This document shows positions 17,458 through 25,436 of a DNA stretch of 38,378 nucleotides, one piece after another. The notes under the pieces were generated by a model, which saw nothing but the letters and a program-made list of their open reading frames with translations, was not told the DNA's origin and searched no databases. Both the position numbers and the translations under genes were made by a program. Source of the DNA: Fischerella sp. PCC 9605. Lineage in GTDB: Bacteria; Cyanobacteriota; Cyanobacteriia; Cyanobacteriales; Nostocaceae. The stretch's first letter is position 1; every line of letters begins with the position of its first letter. The DNA lies in the NCBI RefSeq assembly GCF_000517105.1, contig NZ_KI912150.1, forward strand, positions 340,368 through 378,745. The letters are read 5' to 3'.

Positions 17458-17970
17458 ATGCAACGTTTACTTTCTACTTTAGTTGTGACTGGCTGTTTGC
17501 TGACAGGGCTACCAGCCATTAGCTTGGCACAGAGTTTGCCAGGCTTTACACTGTGGAGCGGTGTCAAAAGCGAAAATCAACTGCCCTTCCGATTAGATTT
17601 TGGCGGTCAAACCAATGCTTGGGATAGATATCGTTTGAGAATCCCCGCCAAAAGGATGAAATTCGCCGCTTCCCAATTTGTTGTTAACTATCCTCAATAC
17701 TATAAAGGAACCTTAGATCCCAAGAAGATTGAGGTACGGGTAAAAGACAAAAAAGTGCCACTGTCTGATGTGAAATGGGATAAGGAAAATCGTGTGGTTG
17801 AAATTTACCCTCAAGAGCCTGTACCAGCAGGTAGCGACGTTGAACTGATATTCTCTAATGTCAAAAACCCAGCTTTTGGCGGCATGTTCTATTGGAACTG
17901 CTCAATTCAAACCCCTGGTGATGTACCCTTAGCTCGTTACTTGGGAACCTGGATTCTTAGTATTAGTTAG
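17458..17970 (+). CDS. DUF2808 exported protein
   Basis: The 170-residue protein starts with a clear Sec signal peptide: Met-Gln-Arg, a hydrophobic core (LLSTLVVTGCLLTGLPAI), and probable cleavage after SLAQS near residue 26. The remainder matches DUF2808: FTLWSGVKSENQLPFRLDFG, then WDRYRLRIPAKRM, a beta-rich core with VEVRVK-like strands, and a C-terminal GGMFYWNCSIQTPGDVPLAR followed by YLGTWILSIS. The family is almost confined to cyanobacteria and its function is unknown; the pattern suggests a small periplasmic or lumenal beta protein. CAGGAG lies 7 bases before the ATG. It is transcribed toward the rpmH cluster, 151 bases away, but probably as a separate unit. Confidence 0.92.
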   Translation: MQRLLSTLVVTGCLLTGLPAISLAQSLPGFTLWSGVKSENQLPFRLDFGGQTNAWDRYRLRIPAKRMKFAASQFVVNYPQYYKGTLDPKKIEVRVKDKKVPLSDVKWDKENRVVEIYPQEPVPAGSDVELIFSNVKNPAFGGMFYWNCSIQTPGDVPLARYLGTWILSIS

Positions 17971-18051
17971 TCAATGGTCATTAGTCATTGGTCATTAGTA
18001 AAACACTCTTAACTTTGGACTCTTGACTATTTTGCAACCATTTTTACTTTT

Positions 18052-18070
18052 TTATCACAAAACGTGATAA
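18052..18070. promoter_or_regulatory. Dyad upstream of rpmH
   Basis: TTATCAC and GTGATAA form a perfect seven-base inverted repeat with a five-base spacer, 52 bases before rpmH. Each half resembles a degraded DnaA box (TTATCCACA), but neither matches it. The binding protein is unknown. The preceding bases 17971-18000 are GTCATTA/GTCATTG heptads. Confidence 0.45.
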
Positions 18071-18121
18071 GATTATAGATTGTGGCTTTTTTTATAAAAA
18101 ATTGCTGGAGAGGATAAAAGT

Positions 18122-18256
18122 ATGCGAAGAACTTTAGAGGGAACTAACCGAAAAAGAAAAAGGACTTCTGGTTTTCGTGCCAGAATGCGAACACCAGACG
18201 GTAGAAACGTTATTCGGGCAAGAAGAAAAAGAGGACGTTATCGCCTCAGCGTTTAG
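18122..18256 (+). CDS. rpmH: 50S ribosomal protein L34
   Basis: A 44-residue, very basic protein: [19 protein letters not shown], then [20 protein letters not shown] and a final YRLSV. This is L34, a component of the large ribosomal subunit; the RARRKRGR and GFRARM blocks are diagnostic. It is preceded by GAGAGGA at a normal distance. It heads the conserved rpmH-rnpA cluster, with rnpA starting 23 bases downstream. Confidence 0.98.
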   Translation: MRRTLEGTNRKRKRTSGFRARMRTPDGRNVIRARRKRGRYRLSV

Positions 18257-18279
18257 GGTAGGGAATTTAAACAGTAGCG

Positions 18280-18702
18280 GTGGCTTTGCCCAAAGCAAAT
18301 CGGCTTAAATCTCGAAAAGATTTCCAGGCAGTTTTCCGGGAAGGCATTCGTCGTCATGGTTTTTATTTAACGTTGAGAGCCTTACGACCGTCAAATTTGA
18401 AAAAGCCTTCTGTGGATGCTGCCGAGCATATTGCACTATCAACAGACTCAGTTGATCTTGTTCCTACCCGAATTGGTATTTCGATTAGTACCAAAGTCAG
18501 CAAACGGGCAGTAATTCGTAACCGCCTGAAGCGGCAAATATCAGCAGCTTTACATCAGTTGTTGCCCAAATTGTCGCCAGGATGGCGACTAGTGGTGGTT
18601 GTAAAGCCAACCGCAGCAGAATCTGAGTGCGTAACCCAACAATTTCTGCAAGAATTAGAGCAGTTGTTGGCACAAACTGAGGTATTAAATGGGCATTCGT
18701 GA
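18280..18702 (+). CDS. rnpA: Ribonuclease P protein component
   Basis: The protein assists the RNase P RNA in removing 5' leaders from pre-tRNAs. Its 140 residues begin at a GTG (ALPKANRLKSRKDFQAVFREG), directly giving the family's N-terminal pattern, and the RNR signature KRAVIRNRLKRQI lies at about residues 74-86. C-terminal WRLVVVVKP matches the last strand. A 17-residue insert after RALRPSN (KKPSVDAAEHIALSTDS) is typical of cyanobacterial variation. It follows rpmH by 23 bases and overlaps the next gene by 14 bases, so the two are translationally linked. Confidence 0.96.
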   Translation: MALPKANRLKSRKDFQAVFREGIRRHGFYLTLRALRPSNLKKPSVDAAEHIALSTDSVDLVPTRIGISISTKVSKRAVIRNRLKRQISAALHQLLPKLSPGWRLVVVVKPTAAESECVTQQFLQELEQLLAQTEVLNGHS

Positions 18703-19081
18703 AGAAGTTTATTTTGAAGGCGGCCCCCATATAGGGGATTTGATAATAAACATACTTATTGGGTTGACTATTGTGGGTTTACCACTGACAGTTGGGGCAA
18801 TTGTCAGAGCATTGTGGCTGCGTTATCGCATCACCGATCGCCGAGTTTCTGTAACTGGAGGTTGGAGAGGACGCGATCGCAGCGATGTTATTTACTCAGA
18901 AGTTGTCAAAATTGTCAAAGTTCCCCGTGGCATAGGCTTATGGGGAGATATGGTACTCACCCTCAGAGATGGTAGTCGTCTAGAACTGCGGGCTATTCCA
19001 AAGTTCCGGGAAATTTATGATTACATCAGTGAAAGAGTCGCCGCCAAAAATCCCAATTTTAGTGGTGCTGCGAAGAAATGA
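18689..19081 (+). CDS. PH-domain membrane protein of the rnpA-yidC cluster
   Basis: The 130-residue protein starts inside the end of rnpA. Residues 16-42 are hydrophobic (DLIINILIGLTIVGLPLTVGA) and form one or two membrane helices; residues 47-115 resemble a bacterial PH domain (RYRITDRRVSVTGGWRGRDR, then YSEVVKIVKVPRGIGLWGDM and LTLRDGSRLELRAIP). Such PH proteins are membrane-attached and lack a defined enzymatic role. Its fixed position between rnpA and yidC in cyanobacteria suggests a role connected with membrane protein insertion, but that is inference from gene order. No ribosome site of its own is obvious; translation coupling with rnpA is likely. Confidence 0.85.
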   Translation: MGIREEVYFEGGPHIGDLIINILIGLTIVGLPLTVGAIVRALWLRYRITDRRVSVTGGWRGRDRSDVIYSEVVKIVKVPRGIGLWGDMVLTLRDGSRLELRAIPKFREIYDYISERVAAKNPNFSGAAKK

Positions 19082-19379
19082 TGGGGAGATTGGGTGAGGG
19101 GGAGATGGGGAGAATTTATCAGCTACTTTCCCCCACTCTCCCCCTCCTACCCTCCCCCACTCCTCTTTTAATGTGCGGCTATCCGTAGTTGAACTATAGT
19201 CGCAGACGAATCCTGATTTAGATACATTAGATCCAGTCTGCCAATTTTGGAATTCTTGTTGGTAGTTGGTTGTTGGTTGTTCCATAAACGCGCTAGGGGC
19301 TTCCCGCAAGAACAAACAACAAACAACAGAATTTAAAATCGGTAGTAAATTTACATTACCTCAGGTTGAATTCAGAATA
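19082..19379. repeat. Repeat-rich gap before yidC
   Basis: Bases 19082-19165 are purine-rich GGGGAGATTGGG-type repeats followed by their pyrimidine-rich near-complement. Bases 19260-19330 contain GTTGGTTGTTGGTTGTTC and a rough inverted copy (GAACAAACAACAAACAAC) with a GGGGCTTCCCGC fragment between them. No gene is supported here. Confidence 0.65.
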
Positions 19380-20522
19380 ATGGATTTTGGTATCGGGTTT
19401 CTCTCGAACAACGTAATGTTGCCAATCATAGACTTGTTCTATAGCATTCTGCCAAGCTATGGATTGGCGATCGTTGCCTTGACTTTAATAATTCGTTTTG
19501 CGCTTTATCCTCTCAGTGCTGGCTCAATTCGCAATATGCGACGGATGCGAATTGTCCAACCTTTGATGCAAAAGCGAATGCAAGAAATCAAAGAACGCTA
19601 TAAGGACGATCCGCAAAAGCAGCAGGAAGAAATGCTCAGTGTCCAGAAAGAATTTGGCAATCCCCTTGCTGGATGTTTGCCACTTCTTTTACAAATGCCG
19701 GTTTTGCTAGCATTGTTTGCTACTTTGCGGGGTTCACCTTTTGCCAGCGTTAACTACTCCGTCAACCTGCAAATCCTTCCTGCCGAACAAATCGAACGAA
19801 TTCAACCCCAGGCCTTTGCTACTCCCCCCCAAAACATTTACGTCGCTGATGGGGAACATGTTAAGGTAACTGCTATCCTGCCTGGAGGCAATAAATTAGC
19901 CGTAGGAGAACACACTAAGATTCAATATCAGACTCTTGAGGGCAAGCCTTTTCAGGCAGTATTGGCAGAACACCCAGATACTAATTTGGTTCCCCAATGG
20001 AAAGTTATTAAAGGGGAAGAAAGAATCAAAATTGACCCTGAAGGCAATATCGAAGCCTTACAGCCAGGGGATGTTACTATTCAGGGAACAATTCCCGGAC
20101 TAGCAGCAGATCAAGGGTTTTTATTCATTGATGCCTTGGGTAGAGTTGGGGCTATTGATCCTGATGGCACTGTACATTGGGATATCGTGGCGATGGTAGT
20201 GCTATTTGGGATTACCCTTTACGTCAGCCAAGTGCTTTCCGGGCAAAATTCCAGTGGTGGCAACCCCCAACAAGATACAGTCAACAAAATCACGCCCGTG
20301 ATCTTTTCAGGGATGTTTTTGTTCTTCCCTCTGCCAGCTGGGGTGCTGATGTATATGGTGATTGGTAATATTTTCCAAACTCTGCAAACTTATATTCTTT
20401 CTCGCGAACCCCTACCAGAGGAACTACAAAAAATAGTAGACTCCCAGGAGAAAGAAGCAGAAGCACAACAAAAAACGCTGCCGTTTGAGCCAAAAAGTTC
20501 TAAGAAAAAGGCCGCAGGTTGA
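19380..20522 (+). CDS. yidC: Membrane protein insertase YidC/Oxa1
   Basis: YidC inserts membrane proteins, with or without SecYEG, and in cyanobacteria serves both cytoplasmic and thylakoid membranes. I choose the ATG at 19380 ([13 protein letters not shown]); upstream codons in the frame run through repeats. The 380-residue protein shows the hallmark region [18 protein letters not shown] with the conserved arginine, the charged loop [42 protein letters not shown], and C-terminal helices ([21 protein letters not shown]). Residues about 150-255 are a hydrophilic insert with strand-rich, Ig-like sequence ([38 protein letters not shown]) between helices, an extension I associate with cyanobacterial YidC. 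The stop overlaps the start of the next gene. Confidence 0.95.
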   Translation: MDFGIGFLSNNVMLPIIDLFYSILPSYGLAIVALTLIIRFALYPLSAGSIRNMRRMRIVQPLMQKRMQEIKERYKDDPQKQQEEMLSVQKEFGNPLAGCLPLLLQMPVLLALFATLRGSPFASVNYSVNLQILPAEQIERIQPQAFATPPQNIYVADGEHVKVTAILPGGNKLAVGEHTKIQYQTLEGKPFQAVLAEHPDTNLVPQWKVIKGEERIKIDPEGNIEALQPGDVTIQGTIPGLAADQGFLFIDALGRVGAIDPDGTVHWDIVAMVVLFGITLYVSQVLSGQNSSGGNPQQDTVNKITPVIFSGMFLFFPLPAGVLMYMVIGNIFQTLQTYILSREPLPEELQKIVDSQEKEAEAQQKTLPFEPKSSKKKAAG

Positions 20523-21040
20523 TGATGATCGACACTCGGATGCAACGAGGGCAGCAGTGGTTAAAAACACTGCTGCAATTAACTGGAATCAATACTGAAA
20601 TTCAGGCTGAGTTAGAAGCAGCTGCAATTACTGAGGGCGAGTCAACTGAACCAGATAACTACTGGTTGATAATTGATGAAATCAATATGATGCCCGAACA
20701 AATTCAGGTTTTAATCGGGCCTGGTGGTGTAGTACTAGATGCTATTCAGTATTTAGCGAATTCTGTTCTTAACTTAAATCAACCACCAGAAGAGCAAGCC
20801 TCTTACACAATTGAATTGAACGGCTACCGCGTTAAGCGACAAGCAGAAATTCGCGCGATCGCCCAAGCAGCTGCGATGCAAGCGCGTACAACAGGTAAAG
20901 AAGTGGAAATCAAATCTCTCAGTTCAGCTGAACGTCGCCAAATCCACACCTTCTTGAAAGAATTTGGGGATTTAGAAACCTTCAGCAGAGGCAAAGAGCC
21001 GCATCGCAATCTGGTTGTACGTCCCGCATTGCCAGAATAA
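20522..21040 (+). CDS. jag: Jag/KhpB-type KH-R3H RNA-binding protein
   Basis: The protein binds RNA through a KH-like and an R3H domain. The likely start is the ATG at 20522, overlapping the yidC TGA by one base (a TTG lies three bases earlier, more ATGs just after). Residues about 60-85 hold the KH GxxG loop (IGPGGVVLDAIQYLANSVLN), and residues 108-155 the R3H pattern: RQAEIRAIAQAAAMQARTTG, then LSSAERRQIHTFLKEF. The N-terminal Jag domain seen in Firmicutes is absent, giving a short 172-residue form. In the family, Jag is encoded next to yidC; here the genes overlap, so coupled synthesis is likely. Homologues influence division and envelope synthesis through RNA binding. Confidence 0.93.
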   Translation: MMIDTRMQRGQQWLKTLLQLTGINTEIQAELEAAAITEGESTEPDNYWLIIDEINMMPEQIQVLIGPGGVVLDAIQYLANSVLNLNQPPEEQASYTIELNGYRVKRQAEIRAIAQAAAMQARTTGKEVEIKSLSSAERRQIHTFLKEFGDLETFSRGKEPHRNLVVRPALPE

Positions 21041-21114
21041 GTAGGGGCGAAGCATTTGAATATATATCTTTCCATTGAACTAAAAATATTGTTATACAAA
21101 TGCTTCGCCCCTAC
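21041..21114. repeat. MITE-like inverted repeat after jag
   Basis: Eighteen-base perfect arms (GTAGGGGCGAAGCATTTG at 21041-21058 and its complement at 21097-21114) enclose 38 AT-rich bases. It begins directly after the jag stop and may stop transcription or be a small non-autonomous element. It is followed to 21240 by heptad repeats (AGTCAAG, GTCAATA types). Confidence 0.8.
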
Positions 21115-21343
21115 AGTAGTTGGTAGTCAATCTCCTCCGCTTCGCTACGGGGAGTCCAGGTCAAGAGTCCATAGTCAAGAGTCAAGAGTTTTTTACTAGT
21201 GACCAATGACCAATGACTATTGACTATTGACTGCGCCGAAGGCGGCCAAAAACTAATAAATCATCACTGCCGCAAAAAGTTATTAAAATCGGTATTTATT
21301 AGCGATAAAACTAAATCGCAAAAAAGTTAGACTAGAGAAGTAT

Positions 21344-21363
21344 TATCAGCAAAATTGCTGATA
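21344..21363. promoter_or_regulatory. Palindrome upstream of yceD
   Basis: TATCAGCAA and TTGCTGATA are perfect arms around two bases, ending 39 bases before the yceD start. It could be an operator or leader hairpin; no T-run follows. Confidence 0.45.
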
Positions 21364-21402
21364 AAGAAAGACAATTTTTCGTGAGGATGTCTCACAAATC
21401 CT

Positions 21403-21924
21403 ATGGACGCGATTTACATTCCGCAGCTAACCAAAGCGCCGGAGCGAACAGAGGAAATTCAGGTGAAAGAGTTCCTGCCTGATTTGGATACCTTAACACC
21501 AGTTCGCGGTCGCATTCGCGTGCAGCATCGTGGCAATTACCTGGAAGTGTCTGGTCAAGCGGAAACAATTATTACTTGTACCTGCAACCGCTGTTTGCAA
21601 AACTACAATCATCGCTTGGTGGTTGATACTTCCGAAATCATCTGGCTAGACGAAGCCGCCGAACAAGAACAAGCCTTGCCCTTGGAGCGCGAAGTCGCTG
21701 TGGAAGATTTAGTGGAAACTTTATCACCCTATGGGTATTTCGACCCTGGCGAATGGCTATACGAGCAAGTGTGCCTAGAAATTCCTCAGCGCCAGCTTTG
21801 CGATGTCAATTGTTCTGGTATCCAACCAAGTAAACCAGATAGTAGTAATAACAATTCTGAACATAAGCGAGTTGACCTTCGCTGGGCTTCTTTAGAAGCC
21901 TTGAAAAAGCAACTTCCTTCGTAG
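21403..21924 (+). CDS. yceD: YceD/DUF177 family protein
   Basis: The 173-residue protein matches the YceD (DUF177) family: N-terminal VRGRIRVQHRGNYLEVSGQA, then the cysteine pattern CTCNRCLQNY near residues 60-69, an acidic middle (WLDEAAEQEQALPLEREVAVEDLVE), YGYFDPGEWLYEQVCLEIP, and C-terminal LRWASLEALKKQ. In most bacteria the last cysteines (CDVNCSGI here) are also kept, which suggests metal binding. In plants and many bacteria the family acts in large ribosomal subunit RNA maturation. It usually precedes rpmF; no rpmF is present here. In cyanobacteria it commonly follows jag, as here, although the intervening 362 bases are repeats. Confidence 0.93.
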   Translation: MDAIYIPQLTKAPERTEEIQVKEFLPDLDTLTPVRGRIRVQHRGNYLEVSGQAETIITCTCNRCLQNYNHRLVVDTSEIIWLDEAAEQEQALPLEREVAVEDLVETLSPYGYFDPGEWLYEQVCLEIPQRQLCDVNCSGIQPSKPDSSNNNSEHKRVDLRWASLEALKKQLPS

Positions 21925-22383
21925 TTATTTGTCCTTTGTACTGACAAAGGGCACTAATTCTAAAAAAGGCAATAATAACCCATCATAAATTTTAATCTTA
22001 CCAGGTTAGAGTGACGTATTTTTTACAATTTCCCAAATAACACAAATTCGTATACTAATTGAGCATTTTTAGCGCAAAATCAGCATCAATTTAAGCTGTT
22101 TACAAATTTTTTATAAATTTTTCTGCGTCTATATTTCTCTAAGACTAGCCCTTTGGTGGTGCAATCCTAAACAATAAATTTTCTTCGTGTCTTGGTGTCT
22201 TTGTGGTGAAAAAATAAAATTTATTTAACCACCAAGACACTAAGACACCAAGTCGAATCAGTAAAAACCAGGTAATGAAAGCAGATTTTTCACTCACCTT
22301 GCTGAATCGTTTCAAAATTGCGCTGATATCGGCTAGCTGTTTCCATGTTCTACTAACCACTAACAGCTGCCACAAGAAATACA
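21925..22383. other. Intergenic region upstream of the metal ATPase
   Basis: No supported gene is present. CCTTTGT/ACAAAGG (21933-21950) can form a short hairpin just after yceD. Bases 22181-22250 contain CTTGGTGTC-type repeats with an inverted half (ACCACCAAGACACTAAGACA). A regulator gene for the downstream operator was looked for here and not found. Confidence 0.6.
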
Positions 22384-22415
22384 TTGACATTAACACTAAT
22401 GTCAAGGTTTAGGGT
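22384..22415 (+). promoter_or_regulatory. MerR-type metal-responsive promoter/operator
   Basis: A -35 TTGACA (22384-22389) and a -10-like TAGGGT (22410-22415) are separated by 20 bases, longer than the normal 17. A perfect dyad, TTGACATTA-acac-TAATGTCAA (22384-22405), fills the spacer. This is the layout used by MerR-family activators, which untwist an overlong spacer on metal binding. It lies 28 bases before the ATPase start, as expected for metal-exporting ATPases of this type. Confidence 0.8.
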
Positions 22416-22442
22416 AAGAGAGTCAGTGCTAGTTGAACTCTC

Positions 22443-24407
22443 ATGCTTTACCCAGAACGCTTGCATCAATTCACCAAAGAACATCCAGATACTGTTGCAG
22501 CCCTTGCTTGTGGGTTACTGTTGTTGATTGGATGGTTGGCTTTGCACCTTGGCTTTTTGGGGTGGGCGCTGCTGCTACTACCCGCAGCTTATATTATTGG
22601 TGGCTACGAAAGCGCTCGTGAGGGACTGACAACCCTAATCGAAGAAAAAGAACTGGATGTAGATTTGCTGATGATTGTGGCGGCGCTTGGTGCTGCTGGT
22701 CTGGGCGTGTGGCGAGGAGAGTATCATCTCATTATCGATGGGGCTGTCTTAATTCTCATCTTTGCGATTAGTGGTGCACTGGAAGGCTATGCGATGCGGC
22801 GGACAGAACGGAGTATCCGCAGTTTGATGAGTCTGACACAAGACACGGCCACCGTTCTGCGTCAAGGAAAAGAAGAGGTTGTTCCCGTTGTCCAGTTGCA
22901 AGTAGGGGATGAAATCATCGTCAAGCCAGGGGAGTTAATTCCCACAGATGCAGTGATTGTGGAAGGTTACACTACCCTCAATCAAGCCGCAATCACGGGT
23001 GAGTCTTTACCTGTAGAGAAAACCGTGGGTGACGAAGTATTTGCAGGTACGCTCAACGGCTATGGGGCGTTAAAGTTAAAGCTGCATCAACCACCGGAAA
23101 GTAGTTTGATTCAACGGGTGATTCGTTTGGTACAGCAAGCACAAACAGAAGCACCTGCTTCCCAACAGTTTATCGAGCGATTTGAACGGGCATGTGCGCG
23201 GGTGATTGTAGTGGCGGGAGTTTTGCTAGTCATTTTGCCACCGTTTCTTTGGAATTGGGATTGGGAAATTACGATTTATCGGGCCTTAACTTTTCTAGTG
23301 GTGGCTTCTCCTTGTGCGCTCATGGCGGCAATTATGCCAACACTGCTTTCAGGAATTGCCAATGGTGCCAAACAAGGCATTTTGTTCAAGAATGGCGCTC
23401 AGTTGGAAATGATGGGGAGAATACGGGCGATCGCATTTGACAAAACAGGCACTCTCACCACAGGACAGGTACAAGTATTTCAGGTAAGCACAAATAGTAA
23501 TTACACTCACTCAGATGTATTAAAAGCTGCTGCATCAGTGGAATCTCGTTCGGAACATCCTCTCGCTCAGGCAATCGTGGAGGCATCTAAAAACTTGAAT
23601 TGGGTTGCTGCAACAGAGGTAGAGGCTTTTCCCGGACAGGGAATACTTGGTATTGTAGATAACCAAGAAGTGATTGTCGGGAAAAATAGTTTTTTACAAA
23701 AGTATGTTGCAAATTTACCCAATAATTTAAGTGATATTGCTGAAGATTGGGAGCGAGAGGGGAAAACGGTTGTTTGGGTAGCAAATTCTAGATGGGGAGA
23801 TGGAGAGAAAACTTCACCCCACCACCCCACCATCCCATCACTTTATCAAGTGCTAGGCATAATAGCTATTGCAGACAGATTGAGAACGCAAGCAGCAGAA
23901 ACCATTACCCGTTTGAAAAAATTGGGAGTTGAACAAGTAGTCATGTTGACTGGAGATAATCAACAGACTGCTGAAAGTGTAGGGCGGGAAGTTGGAGTAG
24001 ATCGAGTATATGCAGAACTTTTACCGGAAGATAAGTTGCATGTCATTCGTAGTTTACAGCGAGAGTATCAAACGGTGGCAATGGTAGGCGATGGTATTAA
24101 TGATGCACCAGCCCTAGCTCAGGCATCGGTGGGCATTGCAATGGGAGGGGCGGGGAGCGATGTCGCCTTGGAAACTGCGGATATTGTCTTAATGGCAGAT
24201 AGATTAGAGAAAATTGAAGTAGCAATGCGGTTGGGTAAAAGGGCGCAGGCGATAGTCAAACAGAATATAGCTATTGCTCTAGGGTTTATTATTTTGCTTT
24301 TGATTGGCAATTTTATGGGTAATATTAACTTACCGATCGGCGTGGTAGGGCATGAAGGATCTACTGTGTTTGTTACCCTTAGCGGTTTGCGACTGCTGAA
24401 AAAATAG
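22443..24407 (+). CDS. P1B-4-type heavy-metal-transporting ATPase
   Basis: A P-type ATPase that moves metal ions out of the cytosol at the expense of ATP. The 654 residues show TGES at 185-188 (actuator), Ser-Pro-Cys at 289-291 in the metal-site helix, phosphorylation motif DKTGT at 333-337, MLTGDN and GDGINDAPALAQA in the nucleotide/hinge region, and HEGST in the last helix. SPC with HEGxT is the P1B-4 signature, linked to cobalt, with zinc, iron or nickel reported for some members. It has no N-terminal HMA metal-binding domain, as usual for this group. A run of about 17 residues around 449-467 (WGDGEKTSPHHPTIPS) looks like an in-frame repeat insertion. A MerR-type promoter lies upstream but no regulator gene is adjacent. 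A CoaT-type cobalt exporter is the best guess. Confidence 0.93.
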   Translation: MLYPERLHQFTKEHPDTVAALACGLLLLIGWLALHLGFLGWALLLLPAAYIIGGYESAREGLTTLIEEKELDVDLLMIVAALGAAGLGVWRGEYHLIIDGAVLILIFAISGALEGYAMRRTERSIRSLMSLTQDTATVLRQGKEEVVPVVQLQVGDEIIVKPGELIPTDAVIVEGYTTLNQAAITGESLPVEKTVGDEVFAGTLNGYGALKLKLHQPPESSLIQRVIRLVQQAQTEAPASQQFIERFERACARVIVVAGVLLVILPPFLWNWDWEITIYRALTFLVVASPCALMAAIMPTLLSGIANGAKQGILFKNGAQLEMMGRIRAIAFDKTGTLTTGQVQVFQVSTNSNYTHSDVLKAAASVESRSEHPLAQAIVEASKNLNWVAATEVEAFPGQGILGIVDNQEVIVGKNSFLQKYVANLPNNLSDIAEDWEREGKTVVWVANSRWGDGEKTSPHHPTIPSLYQVLGIIAIADRLRTQAAETITRLKKLGVEQVVMLTGDNQQTAESVGREVGVDRVYAELLPEDKLHVIRSLQREYQTVAMVGDGINDAPALAQASVGIAMGGAGSDVALETADIVLMADRLEKIEVAMRLGKRAQAIVKQNIAIALGFIILLLIGNFMGNINLPIGVVGHEGSTVFVTLSGLRLLKK

Positions 24408-24581
24408 AGATTGGGGATTGGGGATTGGGAATTGGGGATTGGGCAAAAATAAGTCAAAAGCATGCCCTCAAGCGCAGCGAAGGGTTAAAAGCTAAAAGTA
24501 AAAAGAAAGAATTTTTTCTTTTACCTTTTTACTTTTTACTTTTCCAGTTCCTTTGCCCAATGCCCAATGCCCAATGCCTCT
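24408..24581. repeat. Heptad repeats between the ATPase and the DUF72 gene
   Basis: GGGGATT copies (24409-24443) and CCCAATG copies (24554-24578) lie at either end, roughly complementary. Between them AAAAGTAAAAAG recurs inverted as CTTTTTACTTTT near 24496-24542. The genes on either side converge here. Confidence 0.75.
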
Positions 24582-25436
24582 TCACCATAGGCTGAGTTGA
24601 TTGGGGGAGTTGTCCAGGTGATTCCAAGGAAGGGGTGGAACTGCTACACCACTTTGTTCCAATAATCTTTGGAAGTAACGCGCTGTACTGGGCGATCGCT
24701 CTTCTGTTGGACAATGAACAAAAAAATAAATTCGCTTCCCTTGCTGTAACCACTGCTGAATTTGAGTTACCCACTCCTCCATAAAAGGCTGATTCACTGT
24801 TAAATTGGGATGCGAAATAAACCGAATTAAACTAAAAGGCGCTGTAACGCTAAATTGTACAGGTAGTTTGGGTTTTCGCCGTTCTGATTGTAACTGAGGA
24901 TCGTCATCCCCAGTGTAAATAGGACGAGAGTCTAGCAAAACCCTTCCCACACCTAACTGTTCTAACAGTACCGTCAATTGACTAGCATAGGGTTCTGCGA
25001 ACCAGTCGCGATGCCGAACTTCTAGCGCCAGTGGCACTTCTTTTCGAGGCCAAGATTCAAGAAAAGCAGTAATATCATCAATTGCTGTAGGTGCGTAACT
25101 GGGTGGTAACTGAGCAAAAATCGGGCCAAGACGTTTACCTAAAGGACGCATTCCTTCTATGAATTTCAATGCGTCAGGAATATGGGGTTGCAGCAGTTTG
25201 TTGTGGGTGATGTCTCGCGGCAATTTCAGACAAAATTCAAAACCAGGGGGTGTTTCGGCTGCCCAACGAGCTACAGTTTCTGGGTTTGGCACTGCATAGA
25301 ATGTGGTATTACCTTCCACCGTAGTGAAGCGACGACTGTAGAGGTGGAGAAAGTCAGCGGTGCGAGTACCTTGAGGATAAAGTTCACCCACCCAACCTTT
25401 ATATGCCCAAACAGCGCAACCAATAAAAAAGCTCAC
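24582..25436 (-). CDS. DUF72 (YecE-like) protein
   Basis: The 284-residue protein matches DUF72: FIGCAVWAYKGWVGELYP at the N-terminus, then FTTVEGNTTFYAVP (the YxEVNxTFY-like block), WAAETPPGFEFCLKLPRDIT, an LGPIFAQLPPS strand, and LALEVRHRDWF. The family forms a TIM barrel with an unknown reaction. The start is a GTG at 25436 (SFFIGCAVW follows directly); no closer ATG fits the conserved N-terminus. A low-complexity end (QLSLW) closes the protein. It is monocistronic on the minus strand, convergent with the metal ATPase. Confidence 0.92.
   Translation of the reverse strand: MSFFIGCAVWAYKGWVGELYPQGTRTADFLHLYSRRFTTVEGNTTFYAVPNPETVARWAAETPPGFEFCLKLPRDITHNKLLQPHIPDALKFIEGMRPLGKRLGPIFAQLPPSYAPTAIDDITAFLESWPRKEVPLALEVRHRDWFAEPYASQLTVLLEQLGVGRVLLDSRPIYTGDDDPQLQSERRKPKLPVQFSVTAPFSLIRFISHPNLTVNQPFMEEWVTQIQQWLQQGKRIYFFVHCPTEERSPSTARYFQRLLEQSGVAVPPLPWNHLDNSPNQLSLW

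Noticed and set aside
18052-18070. Dyad before rpmH considered as a pair of DnaA boxes marking the replication origin
   Set aside because: Neither half fits TTATCCACA, there is no cluster of boxes, and dnaA and dnaN are not present.
22145-22405. 86-codon minus-strand frame upstream of the metal ATPase, considered as the missing MerR-type regulator
   Set aside because: It contains no helix-turn-helix or metal-binding cysteines and overlaps repeat sequence and the operator itself.
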